Source: Pyrinomonadaceae bacterium
Lineage (GTDB): Bacteria > Acidobacteriota > Blastocatellia > Pyrinomonadales > Pyrinomonadaceae
Length of the DNA: 11,675 nucleotides
Direction: 5' to 3'
Assembly (NCBI GenBank): GCA_013813825.1
Contig: JACCRA010000154.1
Coordinates: 1 to 11,675, forward strand
Of this stretch, positions 1 to 8,290 are shown one piece after another. How positions within the stretch are numbered: position 1 is the stretch's first letter; every line of letters starts with the position of its first letter. Position numbers and translations under genes: made by a program. Below the pieces are notes generated by a model. It worked only from the letters and a program-made list of their open reading frames with translations, was not told where the DNA came from and made no database searches.

Positions 1-2
1 GC

Positions 3-845
3 GTGAAAACTGAATACAACATCGTCTCGCCCGGCTATTTGCAAACGATGAAGATTCCCCTCTTGCGAGGACGCGACTTTAATGATGCGGATAGAGACGG
101 AGCGCCGGACGTCGCGATTATTGACGAAACGATGGCGCGTCGCTACTTCGCCGGCGTTGACCCACTCGGTCGGCGTTTCAAGGACACTGGCAAAACCTAC
201 GAAATTATCGGCGTCGCTCAGAGCGGGAGCTACCGCACGTTGAACAGCGAGCCGCGCCCGTTCGTTTACCTGCCGTTCGCGCAGCACGATGGGGCCGGTT
301 TCAATTCCCGCATGTTGCTTCACGTCCGCTCCGCGAACAACGCCGCCGGCACTTATGCGGCGCTCCGCCGCGAGGTCGCGTCGATTGATCGTAGCATTCC
401 GCTACAAGAGCCGATGCCGGTCAGCGAATACATCAATTTCTCACTTCTCCCCCAACGCATCGCGACAGGGGTGGCGGGCGTCTTCGGCCTCACGGGATTG
501 GTCCTTTCCGGGCTGGGCATTTTCGGCTTGGTGAGTTACTCGGTCGCGCAACGCACTCATGAAATCGGCATTCGGATGGCACTCGGCGCGCAAAGAGCAG
601 ACGTCCTCAAATTGGTTTTGCGGCAAGGCTTGCGCGTCACATCGCTCGGCATCCTTTTGGGTATTGGGGGCGGGTTAGCCTTCACGCGACTTTTATCGAG
701 TTTGCTTTACGGCGTCAGTCCGACTGATACAGGAACCTTTGTCGGCGTCTCGCTGCTGCTGGCTTCCGTCGCCATGCTCGCCAGTTACCTGCCGGCGCGG
801 CGGGCAACGAAAGTCGATCCAATGATCGCGCTCAGATACGAATAG
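3..845 (+). CDS. ADOP-type FtsX/MacB-like permease, 3' part only (ADOP-1)
   Basis: This is the C-terminal 280 residues of a duplicated permease whose 5' part lies outside the window. The first residues (K-T-E-Y-N-I-V-S-P-G-Y-L) align with about residue 527 of the full-length copies downstream, so roughly 530 residues are missing and the GTG at position 3 is an internal Val codon, not a start. Visible parts are the end of the second MacB-like extracytoplasmic domain (G-R-D-F, then D-E-T-M-A-R-R-Y-F and E-I-I-G-V), three hydrophobic segments near residues 151-176, 209-229 and 242-262, the FtsX cytoplasmic motif T-H-E-I-G-I-R-M-A-L-G-A-Q after the first of them, and the invariant tail ending A-L-R-Y-E. 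It is expected to be an inner-membrane protein; no substrate can be inferred. Its stop codon overlaps the ribosome binding site of the next gene, which suggests cotranscription. The family assignment is firm; the function is unknown. Confidence 0.93.
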   Translation: MKTEYNIVSPGYLQTMKIPLLRGRDFNDADRDGAPDVAIIDETMARRYFAGVDPLGRRFKDTGKTYEIIGVAQSGSYRTLNSEPRPFVYLPFAQHDGAGFNSRMLLHVRSANNAAGTYAALRREVASIDRSIPLQEPMPVSEYINFSLLPQRIATGVAGVFGLTGLVLSGLGIFGLVSYSVAQRTHEIGIRMALGAQRADVLKLVLRQGLRVTSLGILLGIGGGLAFTRLLSSLLYGVSPTDTGTFVGVSLLLASVAMLASYLPARRATKVDPMIALRYE

Positions 846-852
846 GAGAAGG
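844..852 (+). promoter_or_regulatory. Shine-Dalgarno of ADOP-2 overlapping the ADOP-1 stop codon
   Basis: The bases AGGAGAAGG precede the ATG at 855. The AG of the ADOP-1 stop codon (TAG, 843-845) are the first two bases of the purine-rich element, so a ribosome terminating on ADOP-1 sits over the initiation site of ADOP-2. This supports the start at 855 and suggests translational coupling, which is an inference from the geometry. Confidence 0.75.
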
Positions 853-854
853 CG

Positions 855-3311
855 ATGACAACAATTTGGCAGGACGTGCGCTACGGCGTGCGGATGCTGG
901 CGCGAAGTAAGGGGTTCACCCTCGTCGCCGTGCTCTCGATCGCGTTCGGCATCGGCGTCAACACGACGATCTTCAGCTTCGTCAACGCAGCGCTGCTGCG
1001 GCCGCTGCCCGCGCCGCGCCCGGAGCAGCTCGTGAGGCTGTGGGATGGTCAGTCCTCTTCATATCCGGACTACGTCGCCTATCGTGACGAGACGCAAGTC
1101 TCCGCGAATCTCGCGGCCTACGCGCAGCGGCCGATGAGCTTAACGCTAGGCGATGAGACGGAACGCATCTGGGGCGAGATCGTCACCGGCAACTACTTCG
1201 ACGTGTTTGCCACCCCGCCCGCACAGGGGCGCGGCTTCCTGCCGGAAGAAGACCGCACGCCGGGCACGCACCCGGTCGCCGTCATCAGCGACGGCTTCTG
1301 GAAGCGACGCTTCAACTCAGACCCCGCGGCGATTGGCAAAACTATTCTGCTCAGCAATCAGCCTTTCACCATTATCGGCATTACGGCGGAGAACTTCGCG
1401 GGTGCCAACGTCCTCACGCCGCCCGACTTGTGGGTGCCGATGATGAGCGAGCCACTGGTCCAACCCGGCTCTGTTTCGCTGACCTCGCCAGACGACGGCT
1501 GGCTCGAAGTTCTAGGAAGACTCAAACCCGACGTGACGCCCGCGCAAGCGCAGGCCGCGATCAGCACGATTGCGAGCCGCCTCCACCAAGCGCGACGCGA
1601 ACGCTTTTCGGAACCTGAAGGATTGATAGACAGGGATGCGACAATCGCTCCGGCACGCGGCCTGATGGTTCCGCCGCAGGGACGCACGACGGTTGTTTTC
1701 GTCGTCGGGTTGCTGATGACGGTCGTGACGCTCGTGCTGCTCGTCGCGTGCGCCAACGTCGCCAACATGCTGCTCGCCCGCGCCGCCGCGCGCCGCAAAG
1801 AGATCGCCGTCCGCCTCGCCCTCGGCGCGAGCCGCTGGCGCGTCGTGCGTCAGTTGCTGACGGAGAGTTTGCTGCTGGCGCTGGCGGGCGGCGTGACGGG
1901 TCTGCTGCTCGCGTTGTGGAGCGCCGATTTGTTGCAGAGCCTGCTGCCGCCAGCGTCCGAAGGAATGAGGGGGACACTCGATACGAGTCCCGACGGGCGT
2001 GTCTTCGCCTACACGTTGCTGCTGTCCGTGCTGACCGGCGTCGTCTTCGGACTCGTGCCCGCCCTGCAAGCCTCGAAACCGAATCTCGTCTCCGCGCTCA
2101 AGGATGAAGCGGTCGGTTTCTCGCGCCGCCGTTTGAGTTTACGCAACCTGCTTGTCGTGGCGCAGGTCGCCGTCTCGCTGTTGCTGCTCGTCGCCGCCGG
2201 TCTCTTCCTCCGCAACCTACGGAACACGCAGCATGCCGACCCCGGCTTCCAAATCGAGAACGGCTTTGTGATGACCTACGACCTCGGACTCGCCAAGTAC
2301 ACGACAATACGCGGCCGACTCTTTCACGACGAGTTGCTCAGTCGCGTGCGCGCTTTGCCGGGAGTGCGCGCCGCTTCGCTCGCGGAGTTCGTGCCGCTCG
2401 GCGGCCCCCGCGCCCTATCGCCGCTCTACGTCGAAGGTGAACCCGCAGAGGCGCTGCAAACGGATGAAAGCTCACTGCTTTCCCATGCCGCCATCGCCAC
2501 CGGCTATTTCCAAACCATGGGCATCCCGCTCGTGCGCGGGCGCGATTTCGGCGACGGCGACGCCGCAGCGACGGGCCCGCCAATCGTCATCGTCAACGAG
2601 ACGCTCGCGCGCCGTATCACGCCGGACGGAAACGCCGTCGGCAAACGCCTGCGAATGGACTCCCAAGGCGACTACCTCGAAGTCGTCGGCGTGGCGAAGG
2701 ACATCAAGTACAACCAACTCGCTGAGCGGCGGGTGTACTTCGCTTACCGCCCGCTCGCCCAGCAGTATCGCGCGCAGATGACGCTGCACGTGCGCGCGAC
2801 GGGCGATCCGCAAGCAGTCATGAATCAAGTGCGCGCGGAGGCTCATGCGCTCGACCGCAATTTGCCGCTCACGAACGTCAAGACGTTGGAGGAGCACATG
2901 CGCGGGCCGCTCGCCCCGGCGCAGTTGCTCGCAGGGCTGTCGAGCGCCTTTAGCGCGTTGGCGCTGCTGCTCGCGGCGACGGGCCTCTACGGCGTCATGG
3001 CGTATCTGGTAAGCGGGCGCACGCGAGAGTTCGGCATCCGCGTCGCCCTCGGCGCACAGGGCCGCGACGTGCTGCGGCTCGTGCTCTCCGAAGGATTAAC
3101 GCTCGTCGGTGTCGGCATTCTCTGCGGACTGTTCGCCTCGTTCGCTCTCACGCGCGTGCTCCAGAGCGTGCTCTACGGTGTGTCCGCGACCGACCCCGTG
3201 ACGTTCGCGGCCGTGGCGCTGCTGCTGGCGGCGGTGGCGTTCGTCGCGATTCTCATCCCGGCCAGACGCGCGACGAAGGTCGATCCGATGATCGCGCTTC
3301 GTTACGAATAG
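855..3311 (+). CDS. ADOP-type duplicated FtsX/MacB-like permease (ADOP-2)
   Basis: A complete permease of 818 residues, slightly longer than its neighbours. Domain order: short cytoplasmic N-terminus, TM1 near 21-43, first MacB-like extracytoplasmic domain about 48-275, TM2-TM4 near 279-303, 338-360 and 384-406, then the second repeat with TM5 near 431-453, a second extracytoplasmic domain about 457-688, and TM6-TM8 near 692-715, 746-766 and 782-803. The FtsX cytoplasmic motif occurs twice: R-K-E-I-A-V-R-L-A-L-G-A-S at 314-326 and T-R-E-F-G-I-R-V-A-L-G-A-Q at 723-735. Family knowledge: MacB-type permeases pair with an ABC ATPase, but no Walker A protein is encoded nearby, so this is an orphan permease. 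It is the most divergent copy, with an I-A-F-G-I-G-V-N-T-T-I-F N-terminal motif and T-R-E-F where the others have T-H-E-I. The start is fixed by the Shine-Dalgarno at 844-852 and by the N-terminus shared with the other copies. Cargo is unknown. Confidence 0.95.
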   Translation: MTTIWQDVRYGVRMLARSKGFTLVAVLSIAFGIGVNTTIFSFVNAALLRPLPAPRPEQLVRLWDGQSSSYPDYVAYRDETQVSANLAAYAQRPMSLTLGDETERIWGEIVTGNYFDVFATPPAQGRGFLPEEDRTPGTHPVAVISDGFWKRRFNSDPAAIGKTILLSNQPFTIIGITAENFAGANVLTPPDLWVPMMSEPLVQPGSVSLTSPDDGWLEVLGRLKPDVTPAQAQAAISTIASRLHQARRERFSEPEGLIDRDATIAPARGLMVPPQGRTTVVFVVGLLMTVVTLVLLVACANVANMLLARAAARRKEIAVRLALGASRWRVVRQLLTESLLLALAGGVTGLLLALWSADLLQSLLPPASEGMRGTLDTSPDGRVFAYTLLLSVLTGVVFGLVPALQASKPNLVSALKDEAVGFSRRRLSLRNLLVVAQVAVSLLLLVAAGLFLRNLRNTQHADPGFQIENGFVMTYDLGLAKYTTIRGRLFHDELLSRVRALPGVRAASLAEFVPLGGPRALSPLYVEGEPAEALQTDESSLLSHAAIATGYFQTMGIPLVRGRDFGDGDAAATGPPIVIVNETLARRITPDGNAVGKRLRMDSQGDYLEVVGVAKDIKYNQLAERRVYFAYRPLAQQYRAQMTLHVRATGDPQAVMNQVRAEAHALDRNLPLTNVKTLEEHMRGPLAPAQLLAGLSSAFSALALLLAATGLYGVMAYLVSGRTREFGIRVALGAQGRDVLRLVLSEGLTLVGVGILCGLFASFALTRVLQSVLYGVSATDPVTFAAVALLLAAVAFVAILIPARRATKVDPMIALRYE

Positions 3312-3315
3312 GAGA
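3310..3315 (+). promoter_or_regulatory. Shine-Dalgarno of ADOP-3 overlapping the ADOP-2 stop codon
   Basis: AGGAGA lies five bases before the ATG at 3321, and its first two bases belong to the TAG stop of ADOP-2 (3309-3311). The arrangement is the same as at the ADOP-1/ADOP-2 junction, with the same 9-base gap. It supports one transcript for the first three permeases and, by inference, coupled translation. Confidence 0.75.
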
Positions 3316-3320
3316 TAACG

Positions 3321-5735
3321 ATGAAAACTTTGTGGCAGGACTTGCGCTACGGGGTGCGAATGCTCCTCAAGAGTCCGGGTTTCACTATCGTCGCGGTGCT
3401 CGCTTTAGCGCTCGGCATCGGCGCGAACACGGCCATCTTTTCGGTTGTTAATGCCGTACTCCTCAGACCACTGCCTTACGCGAAACCGGATGAACTCGTG
3501 AGGGTTTACGCGACTGATGCTAAAAAGGGGAGGAACGATCACCCGACATCGTTTCTCAACTTCACGGATTGGCGGAACGAGAATCAAGTCTTCGAGCGCA
3601 TGGCGGCGTTTGACGAGGCAAGCGTGACGCTGACGGGCGGCGATGCGCCGGAGCAACTCAGAAACCTTGCCACATCCGCGGATTTATTCCCGCTGCTCGG
3701 CGTTCAGCCGAGACTGGGACGCTACTTTTCCGCGCCGGAGGAACAGCCGGGCGGCGCGCCCGTCGCCGTACTCAGTCACGGAGTTTGGCAGCGACGCTTC
3801 GGTTCTGACCCGAACATCGTCGGGCGTCAGATCACTCTCGACGGTGAGAGTACGACTGTCTTGGGCGTAATGCCGCCGGGCTTCGCGTTCCCGCTCGACG
3901 GCTTCGACCCGGAAGTTTTCTCGCCGCTTGATTCGACCGCCAAGATTAACACCGAACGCGGCGCGCGGTATCTCAGAGTCGTGGCGCGCCTTAAACCTAC
4001 GGCGACGCTCACGCAAGCACAGGTGGAGATGGACACCATCGCGAGTCGGCAGGAAGAGCAATATGCAGCGAATAATACCGGGCGCGGCATTCGTCTCGTC
4101 TCATTATTTGAAGATACAGTCGGCGTCGTCCGACCAGCTTTGCTCGTGTTGCTGGGAGCCGTCGGCTGCGTGCTGCTGATCGCGTGCGCGAACGTCGCCA
4201 ATCTGCTGCTGGCGCGGGCGGCGGGGCGCAGTCGGGAAATCGCCGTCCGCACGGCGCTCGGCGCGAGCCGTTTGCGAATCGTGCGCCAGTTGCTGACCGA
4301 GAGCTTACTGCTTTCCGTTCTCGGCGGTGGTCTCGGCTTACTGCTCGCGCTCTGGGGTGTGGACTTGCTGGTGTCGATGATTCCAGCGGGCGCGCCGCGC
4401 GTCGGTGAGATCGGGTTGGACGGATGGGTCCTCTGCTTCACGATGGGAATCTCAATTCTAACCGGCGTCCTTTTCGGTTTAGCGCCGACGCTGCAAGCCT
4501 CGAAGCTCGACCTTCACGAAGCGCTCAAAGAAGGCAGCCGGGGTTCGACCGAAGGCGGGCGGCGGAGTCGTGTGCGCGGCGCGCTGGTCATCTCGGAGAT
4601 TGCGCTTTCCCTCATGCTGCTCGTCGGCGCGGGATTGTTGATTAAGAGTTTTCAGCGGCTCCGCGAAACCGACCCCGGCTTCAGACCCGACAATGTGTTG
4701 GCGCTCAGATTCGTGCTGCCTGAAACAAAGTATGAGACGGCTGACAGCCAAGCTGCTTTCTATCGCCAACTCTTAGAGCGCGTCGCGGCGTCGCCCGGCG
4801 TCGCAGCGGTCGGCGTCGTCGATCCGCTGCCTTTGAGCGGAGACAATCGGACGACGAGTTTCCTGATTGAGAATCGCCCGCCCGTCGCGCCGTCTGATTT
4901 GCCAAACGTCAACGTCCGCAAAGTCAGCCCCGACTACCTGCGCGCCATGGGCATCCCGCTGCTCAAGGGCCGCGCGTTCACAGAGCGCGACTCGAAAGAC
5001 GCACCGCGCGTCATGCTCGTTAACGAGACTCTGGTGCGCCGCCTGTTTCCGGGCGAAGACCCTTTGGGCCAGCGCGTGCGGTTCGGCAAACAGAGCGTCG
5101 AGATCGTGGGTGTTGTTGGGGACGTCAAACATCGTAGCCTGGACGTTGAATCGGGCGGCGAGTATTACGTTCCTTACCTTCAATCACCTGAACCTGAAAT
5201 GTCGCTCTTAGCTCGCACTATGACGAGCGACCCGACGAGTTTGGTGGCCGCCGTGCGCGGCGCGGTGCGGGAAATTGATAAAGACCTACCCATCGCCAAC
5301 ATCTCGACGATGAATCAGTTTCTCGCCGTCTCAGTCGCGCCGCAACGCTTCAACACGCTGCTGCTCGGCATCTTCGCTTTCGCCGCACTGGCGCTGGCAT
5401 CGATTGGCATCTTCGGTGTGATGAACTACACGGTGACACAACGCACGCACGAAATCGGCATTCGCATGGCTCTGGGCGCGCAAACGACGGACGTCCTCCG
5501 CTTGATCGTCATGCAAGGCATGACGCTCGCTCTCATTGGAGTGGGCATCGGATTAGCGGGATCACTCGCGGCGACGCGCCTGTTGAGAAGTCTTTTGTAC
5601 GGCGTCAGCGCGACCGACCCGCTGATTTTTTTCGGTGTGTCGCTGCTTCTGTCAATTGTCGCGCTGCTGGCTTGCTACATTCCGGCACGGCGCGCAACAA
5701 AAGTTGATCCGCTGATCGCGCTCAGATACGAGTGA
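3321..5735 (+). CDS. ADOP-type duplicated FtsX/MacB-like permease (ADOP-3)
   Basis: A complete permease of 804 residues. Hydrophobic segments lie near 21-43, 271-295, 329-350 and 369-391 (first repeat) and 420-442, 675-700, 733-753 and 768-788 (second repeat). The two extracytoplasmic domains (about 48-268 and 446-672) share internal landmarks, such as L-F-P-L-L-G-V-Q-P-R-L-G-R in the first and Y-L-R-A-M-G-I-P-L-L-K-G-R in the second, which shows the internal duplication. The cytoplasmic motif is S-R-E-I-A-V-R-T-A-L-G-A-S at 304-316 and T-H-E-I-G-I-R-M-A-L-G-A-Q at 709-721. It is closest by eye to ADOP-4, with which it also shares exact DNA blocks. The start is set by AGGAGA and the conserved M-K-T-L-W-Q-D N-terminus. 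Predicted inner-membrane protein of the MacB fold; no ATPase partner is present and the cargo is unknown. Confidence 0.96.
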   Translation: MKTLWQDLRYGVRMLLKSPGFTIVAVLALALGIGANTAIFSVVNAVLLRPLPYAKPDELVRVYATDAKKGRNDHPTSFLNFTDWRNENQVFERMAAFDEASVTLTGGDAPEQLRNLATSADLFPLLGVQPRLGRYFSAPEEQPGGAPVAVLSHGVWQRRFGSDPNIVGRQITLDGESTTVLGVMPPGFAFPLDGFDPEVFSPLDSTAKINTERGARYLRVVARLKPTATLTQAQVEMDTIASRQEEQYAANNTGRGIRLVSLFEDTVGVVRPALLVLLGAVGCVLLIACANVANLLLARAAGRSREIAVRTALGASRLRIVRQLLTESLLLSVLGGGLGLLLALWGVDLLVSMIPAGAPRVGEIGLDGWVLCFTMGISILTGVLFGLAPTLQASKLDLHEALKEGSRGSTEGGRRSRVRGALVISEIALSLMLLVGAGLLIKSFQRLRETDPGFRPDNVLALRFVLPETKYETADSQAAFYRQLLERVAASPGVAAVGVVDPLPLSGDNRTTSFLIENRPPVAPSDLPNVNVRKVSPDYLRAMGIPLLKGRAFTERDSKDAPRVMLVNETLVRRLFPGEDPLGQRVRFGKQSVEIVGVVGDVKHRSLDVESGGEYYVPYLQSPEPEMSLLARTMTSDPTSLVAAVRGAVREIDKDLPIANISTMNQFLAVSVAPQRFNTLLLGIFAFAALALASIGIFGVMNYTVTQRTHEIGIRMALGAQTTDVLRLIVMQGMTLALIGVGIGLAGSLAATRLLRSLLYGVSATDPLIFFGVSLLLSIVALLACYIPARRATKVDPLIALRYE

Positions 5736-5739
5736 ATGG

Positions 5740-5819
5740 AATTGCGAAGCGGCGGATTTCGGATTGCGGAATGAAAGACACATTGGGTTTGTAATCCGCC
5801 GCTCCGCCGCTCCGCAATT
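5740..5819 (+). repeat. Imperfect palindromic element between ADOP-3 and ADOP-4
   Basis: The 105-base gap between the two permeases contains a long inverted repeat. Bases 5740-5756 pair with 5803-5819 (17 positions, one mismatch at 5747/5812). After an asymmetric internal loop (5757-5759 against 5799-5802), 5760-5765 pair with 5793-5798, leaving a 27-base loop. The left arm carries CGGA at a 7-base period (5753, 5760, 5767) and the right arm a tandem duplication of CCGCCGCT (5796-5811). The design resembles REP-like or small palindromic intergenic repeats. It is not an evident intrinsic terminator, because an A-rich rather than T-rich run follows. It ends about ten bases before the Shine-Dalgarno of ADOP-4, so it may limit read-through or shape the mRNA there (inference). 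Confidence 0.7.
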
Positions 5820-5829
5820 GAAAAAGGTT

Positions 5830-5836
5830 GAGGTGA
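5830..5836 (+). promoter_or_regulatory. Shine-Dalgarno of ADOP-4
   Basis: GAGGTGA ends four bases before the ATG at 5841 and fixes the start of ADOP-4. Unlike the two upstream junctions, it does not overlap the preceding stop codon, so ADOP-4 is probably initiated independently. Confidence 0.7.
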
Positions 5837-5840
5837 GTCG

Positions 5841-8282
5841 ATGAACACACTGTTGCAAGATCTGCGGTATGCAGTGCGGACACTGCTGAAGAATCCCGGC
5901 TTTACTTTCGCGGCGCTAATCGCTTTGGCGCTCGGCATCGGCGCGAACACAGCGATCTTTAGCGTCGTGAACGCCGTCTTGTTGCGTCCGCTTCCGTTCG
6001 AGCATCAGGAAAGATTGGTCAGCATCTATGGTGTGAGCGCCAATGACGCCGCGGGACGTTTCCCCCTTTCATACCCCGACTTTGTTGATTATCAAAAGCA
6101 GACGCAGTCCTTACAGAACATCGCGGTTTACAGCTTGGCGGGCACCAGCCTCGTCAATAGCAGCGATGAACCCGAAAGCCTGAGCGGTGTCGTCGCCTCC
6201 GCCGATCTGTTTCCGATGTTAGGTGTTGCGCCGAAGTCTGGACGCGTCTTCACGCGCGAAGAAGACAAGCCCGGCGCGGCTCCCGTGATCGTGTTGAGTG
6301 AGGGATTGTGGCAACGGCGTTTCAATTCCGATCCTGAAATCGTCGGACGCCAAATCACGATTGGCGGGCGCAGCACGACGGTGTTGGGCGTGATGCCTAC
6401 TGATTTCAAGTTCCCGGTCGAGGCGCTCAAAGTGGATTACTGGATGCCGGTGGCCGCCGACCCCGGCGCGGCTGCGTTCATTGAACGGCGAGGCGGGCGC
6501 TTTCTCAACGCCGTTGCGAGTCTTAAGCCCGGCGTCACCGCTGATGGGGCGGAAGCGGAGTTGAACAACATCGCACTTGATTTAGAAAAGCAGTATCCGG
6601 GTAATACCGGCGTCCGCGCGGGGGTGTTGTCGTTGCGCGAAGACTTGGTCGGCGACATCCGTCCGGCGTTACTCGTGCTGCTCGGCGCGGTCGTCCTTGT
6701 CTTGCTGATCGCGTGCGCGAACGTCGCTAATTTGTTGCTGGCGCGAGCGGCGGCGCGCGGGCGTGAAATGGCGCTCCGCGCCGCACTCGGCGCGAGCCGT
6801 GCGCGCGTCATGCGGCAGTTGCTCACGGAGAGTGTGCTGCTCGCGCTGACGGGCGGCGCGCTGGGGTTGCTGCTCGCGCTCTGGGGCATCGAATTGCTGG
6901 TGGCTCTCAGTCCCGACAATATCCCGCGCGTTAAGGAAATCGCGCTGGATAGCCGCGTGTTGCTTTTTACGCTCGCCGTTTCATTGGTCACGGGAATCGG
7001 TTTCGGCATCACGCCCGCGCTTCAAGCCTCAAGTAGCGATTTGAATGAAACGCTTAAAGAAGGCGGCAGAGGTTCGACGACAGGCCGGCGGCGTGACCTC
7101 ACGCGCAGTTTGCTCGTCGTCTCCGAGGTCGCGTTGTCGCTCATGTTGCTCGTCGGCGCGGGTCTGCTCATTAAGAGTTTTGTGCGCTTGCTCAGTAGCG
7201 ATCCGGGTTACGACACACAGCGCGTGTTGACGGTGAATGTGCCTCTGTCGCGAACGAAGTATCCACAACCTGAGCAACAAGCGAATTTTTTTCAGCAAGC
7301 ACTTGAGCGCATGAGGGCGCTGCCGGGAGTCGAAGTTGTCGCCGCGACAAGCCTGCTGCCGTTAAGCGGTAATGACAGCATCTCAACATTCACTATTGAA
7401 GGACGCCCGCCCGTTGTTCCCGGACAAGAGCCGGATGCCAGACAACAAACTATCAGTCCCGACTTCTTTCGCGCCCTCGGCATCCCGCTGCGCCGGGGAC
7501 GCGACTTCACCGCGCGCGACACCGCGACACAGACGCCGGTGATCATGATCAACGAAACTTTCGCCCGCAGCTTTTTCCCCGGCGAAGACCCGACGGGCAA
7601 GCGCATTCGCCTTGACAGCGAAACGGCGGAAAACAAGCCGCCGCGCGAAATCGTCGGCGTCGTCGGCGACACCCGTCACGGAGGACTCGGCGGGACGAGT
7701 TATGCCAGTTATTACTTTCCGTACCTGCAACGCCCCGCGCGCAACATGACGCTGGCCGTGCGTGCCACATCTTCCGACTCGGCGGCGCTCACTGCTTCGG
7801 TCCGCAACGCGCTCAGGGAACTCGACCGGAACCAACTCGTCGGGGAGGGACAAACGATGGACACGCTCGTCAGTCGTTCAGTCGCCCCACGCCGCTTCAA
7901 CATGCTGTTGCTCGGCGTCTTCGCGCTGATCGCGCTCGTCTTAGCTGCGGTCGGCATCTTTGGCGTGATGAACTACGCGGTCACACAGCGCACGCACGAA
8001 ATCGGCATTCGCCTCGCACTCGGCGCGCAAAAGGCGGATGTGCTGCGCCTGATTGTCGGACGCGGGATGAGGCTCACTCTCATCGGAGTCGCGCTCGGAC
8101 TCGCCGGAGCATTCGCCTCCACGCGCGTGATGGCGAGTCTGCTGTACGGCGTCAGCGCGACCGATACGTTCGTCTTCACCGGCATCGCCGTGCTGCTCGC
8201 GTCCGTGGCCCTCGTGGCCTGTTACATCCCGGCGCGGCGCGCGACGAAGGTCGATCCCTTGATCGCGCTCAGGTACGAGTGA
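5841..8282 (+). CDS. ADOP-type duplicated FtsX/MacB-like permease (ADOP-4)
   Basis: A complete permease of 813 residues. Hydrophobic segments lie near 21-43, 275-300, 333-353 and 371-393, then 424-446, 687-710, 743-763 and 776-797. The extracytoplasmic domains cover about 48-270 and 450-684. The cytoplasmic motif is [13 protein letters not shown] at 308-320 and [13 protein letters not shown] at 718-730. A Gly/Arg-rich linker near 407-422 joins the two repeats. It starts with M-N-T-L-L-Q-D, lacking the Trp found at position 5 in most copies, and ends with the invariant A-L-R-Y-E. It is separated from ADOP-3 by the palindromic element, so it could be transcribed with ADOP-3 or separately; I see no clear promoter. 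Its stop lies only 8 bases from the 3' end of the oppositely oriented HNH gene. Role as for the other copies: probable inner-membrane MacB-like permease, cargo and ATPase unknown. Confidence 0.96.
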   Translation: MNTLLQDLRYAVRTLLKNPGFTFAALIALALGIGANTAIFSVVNAVLLRPLPFEHQERLVSIYGVSANDAAGRFPLSYPDFVDYQKQTQSLQNIAVYSLAGTSLVNSSDEPESLSGVVASADLFPMLGVAPKSGRVFTREEDKPGAAPVIVLSEGLWQRRFNSDPEIVGRQITIGGRSTTVLGVMPTDFKFPVEALKVDYWMPVAADPGAAAFIERRGGRFLNAVASLKPGVTADGAEAELNNIALDLEKQYPGNTGVRAGVLSLREDLVGDIRPALLVLLGAVVLVLLIACANVANLLLARAAARGREMALRAALGASRARVMRQLLTESVLLALTGGALGLLLALWGIELLVALSPDNIPRVKEIALDSRVLLFTLAVSLVTGIGFGITPALQASSSDLNETLKEGGRGSTTGRRRDLTRSLLVVSEVALSLMLLVGAGLLIKSFVRLLSSDPGYDTQRVLTVNVPLSRTKYPQPEQQANFFQQALERMRALPGVEVVAATSLLPLSGNDSISTFTIEGRPPVVPGQEPDARQQTISPDFFRALGIPLRRGRDFTARDTATQTPVIMINETFARSFFPGEDPTGKRIRLDSETAENKPPREIVGVVGDTRHGGLGGTSYASYYFPYLQRPARNMTLAVRATSSDSAALTASVRNALRELDRNQLVGEGQTMDTLVSRSVAPRRFNMLLLGVFALIALVLAAVGIFGVMNYAVTQRTHEIGIRLALGAQKADVLRLIVGRGMRLTLIGVALGLAGAFASTRVMASLLYGVSATDTFVFTGIAVLLASVALVACYIPARRATKVDPLIALRYE

Positions 8283-8290
8283 GATCGGGG

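Noticed and set aside
3..5. GTG at the left edge as the true start of a 280-residue protein
   Set aside because: The protein would begin inside the second extracytoplasmic domain. Alignment with the full copies shows it is the 3' part of a longer gene cut by the window edge.
791..845. Conserved AGA/AGG Arg codon in the C-terminal A-L-R-Y-E of copies 1, 3, 4 and 5 as a regulatory rare-codon signal
   Set aside because: AGA also occurs elsewhere in these genes and ADOP-2 uses CGT at the same place, so common ancestry explains it.
5740..5819. Intrinsic terminator after ADOP-3
   Set aside because: The stem is strong, but it is interrupted, has a 27-base loop and is followed by an A-rich run instead of a T-tract on the + strand.
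7383..7853. Long minus-strand reading frames within the permease genes, such as 7383-7853, 1512-2069 and 3827-4441
   Set aside because: They lie fully inside well-supported permease genes, have Arg/Ala/Ser-rich low-complexity translations typical of the antisense of GC-rich genes, and match no recognisable family.
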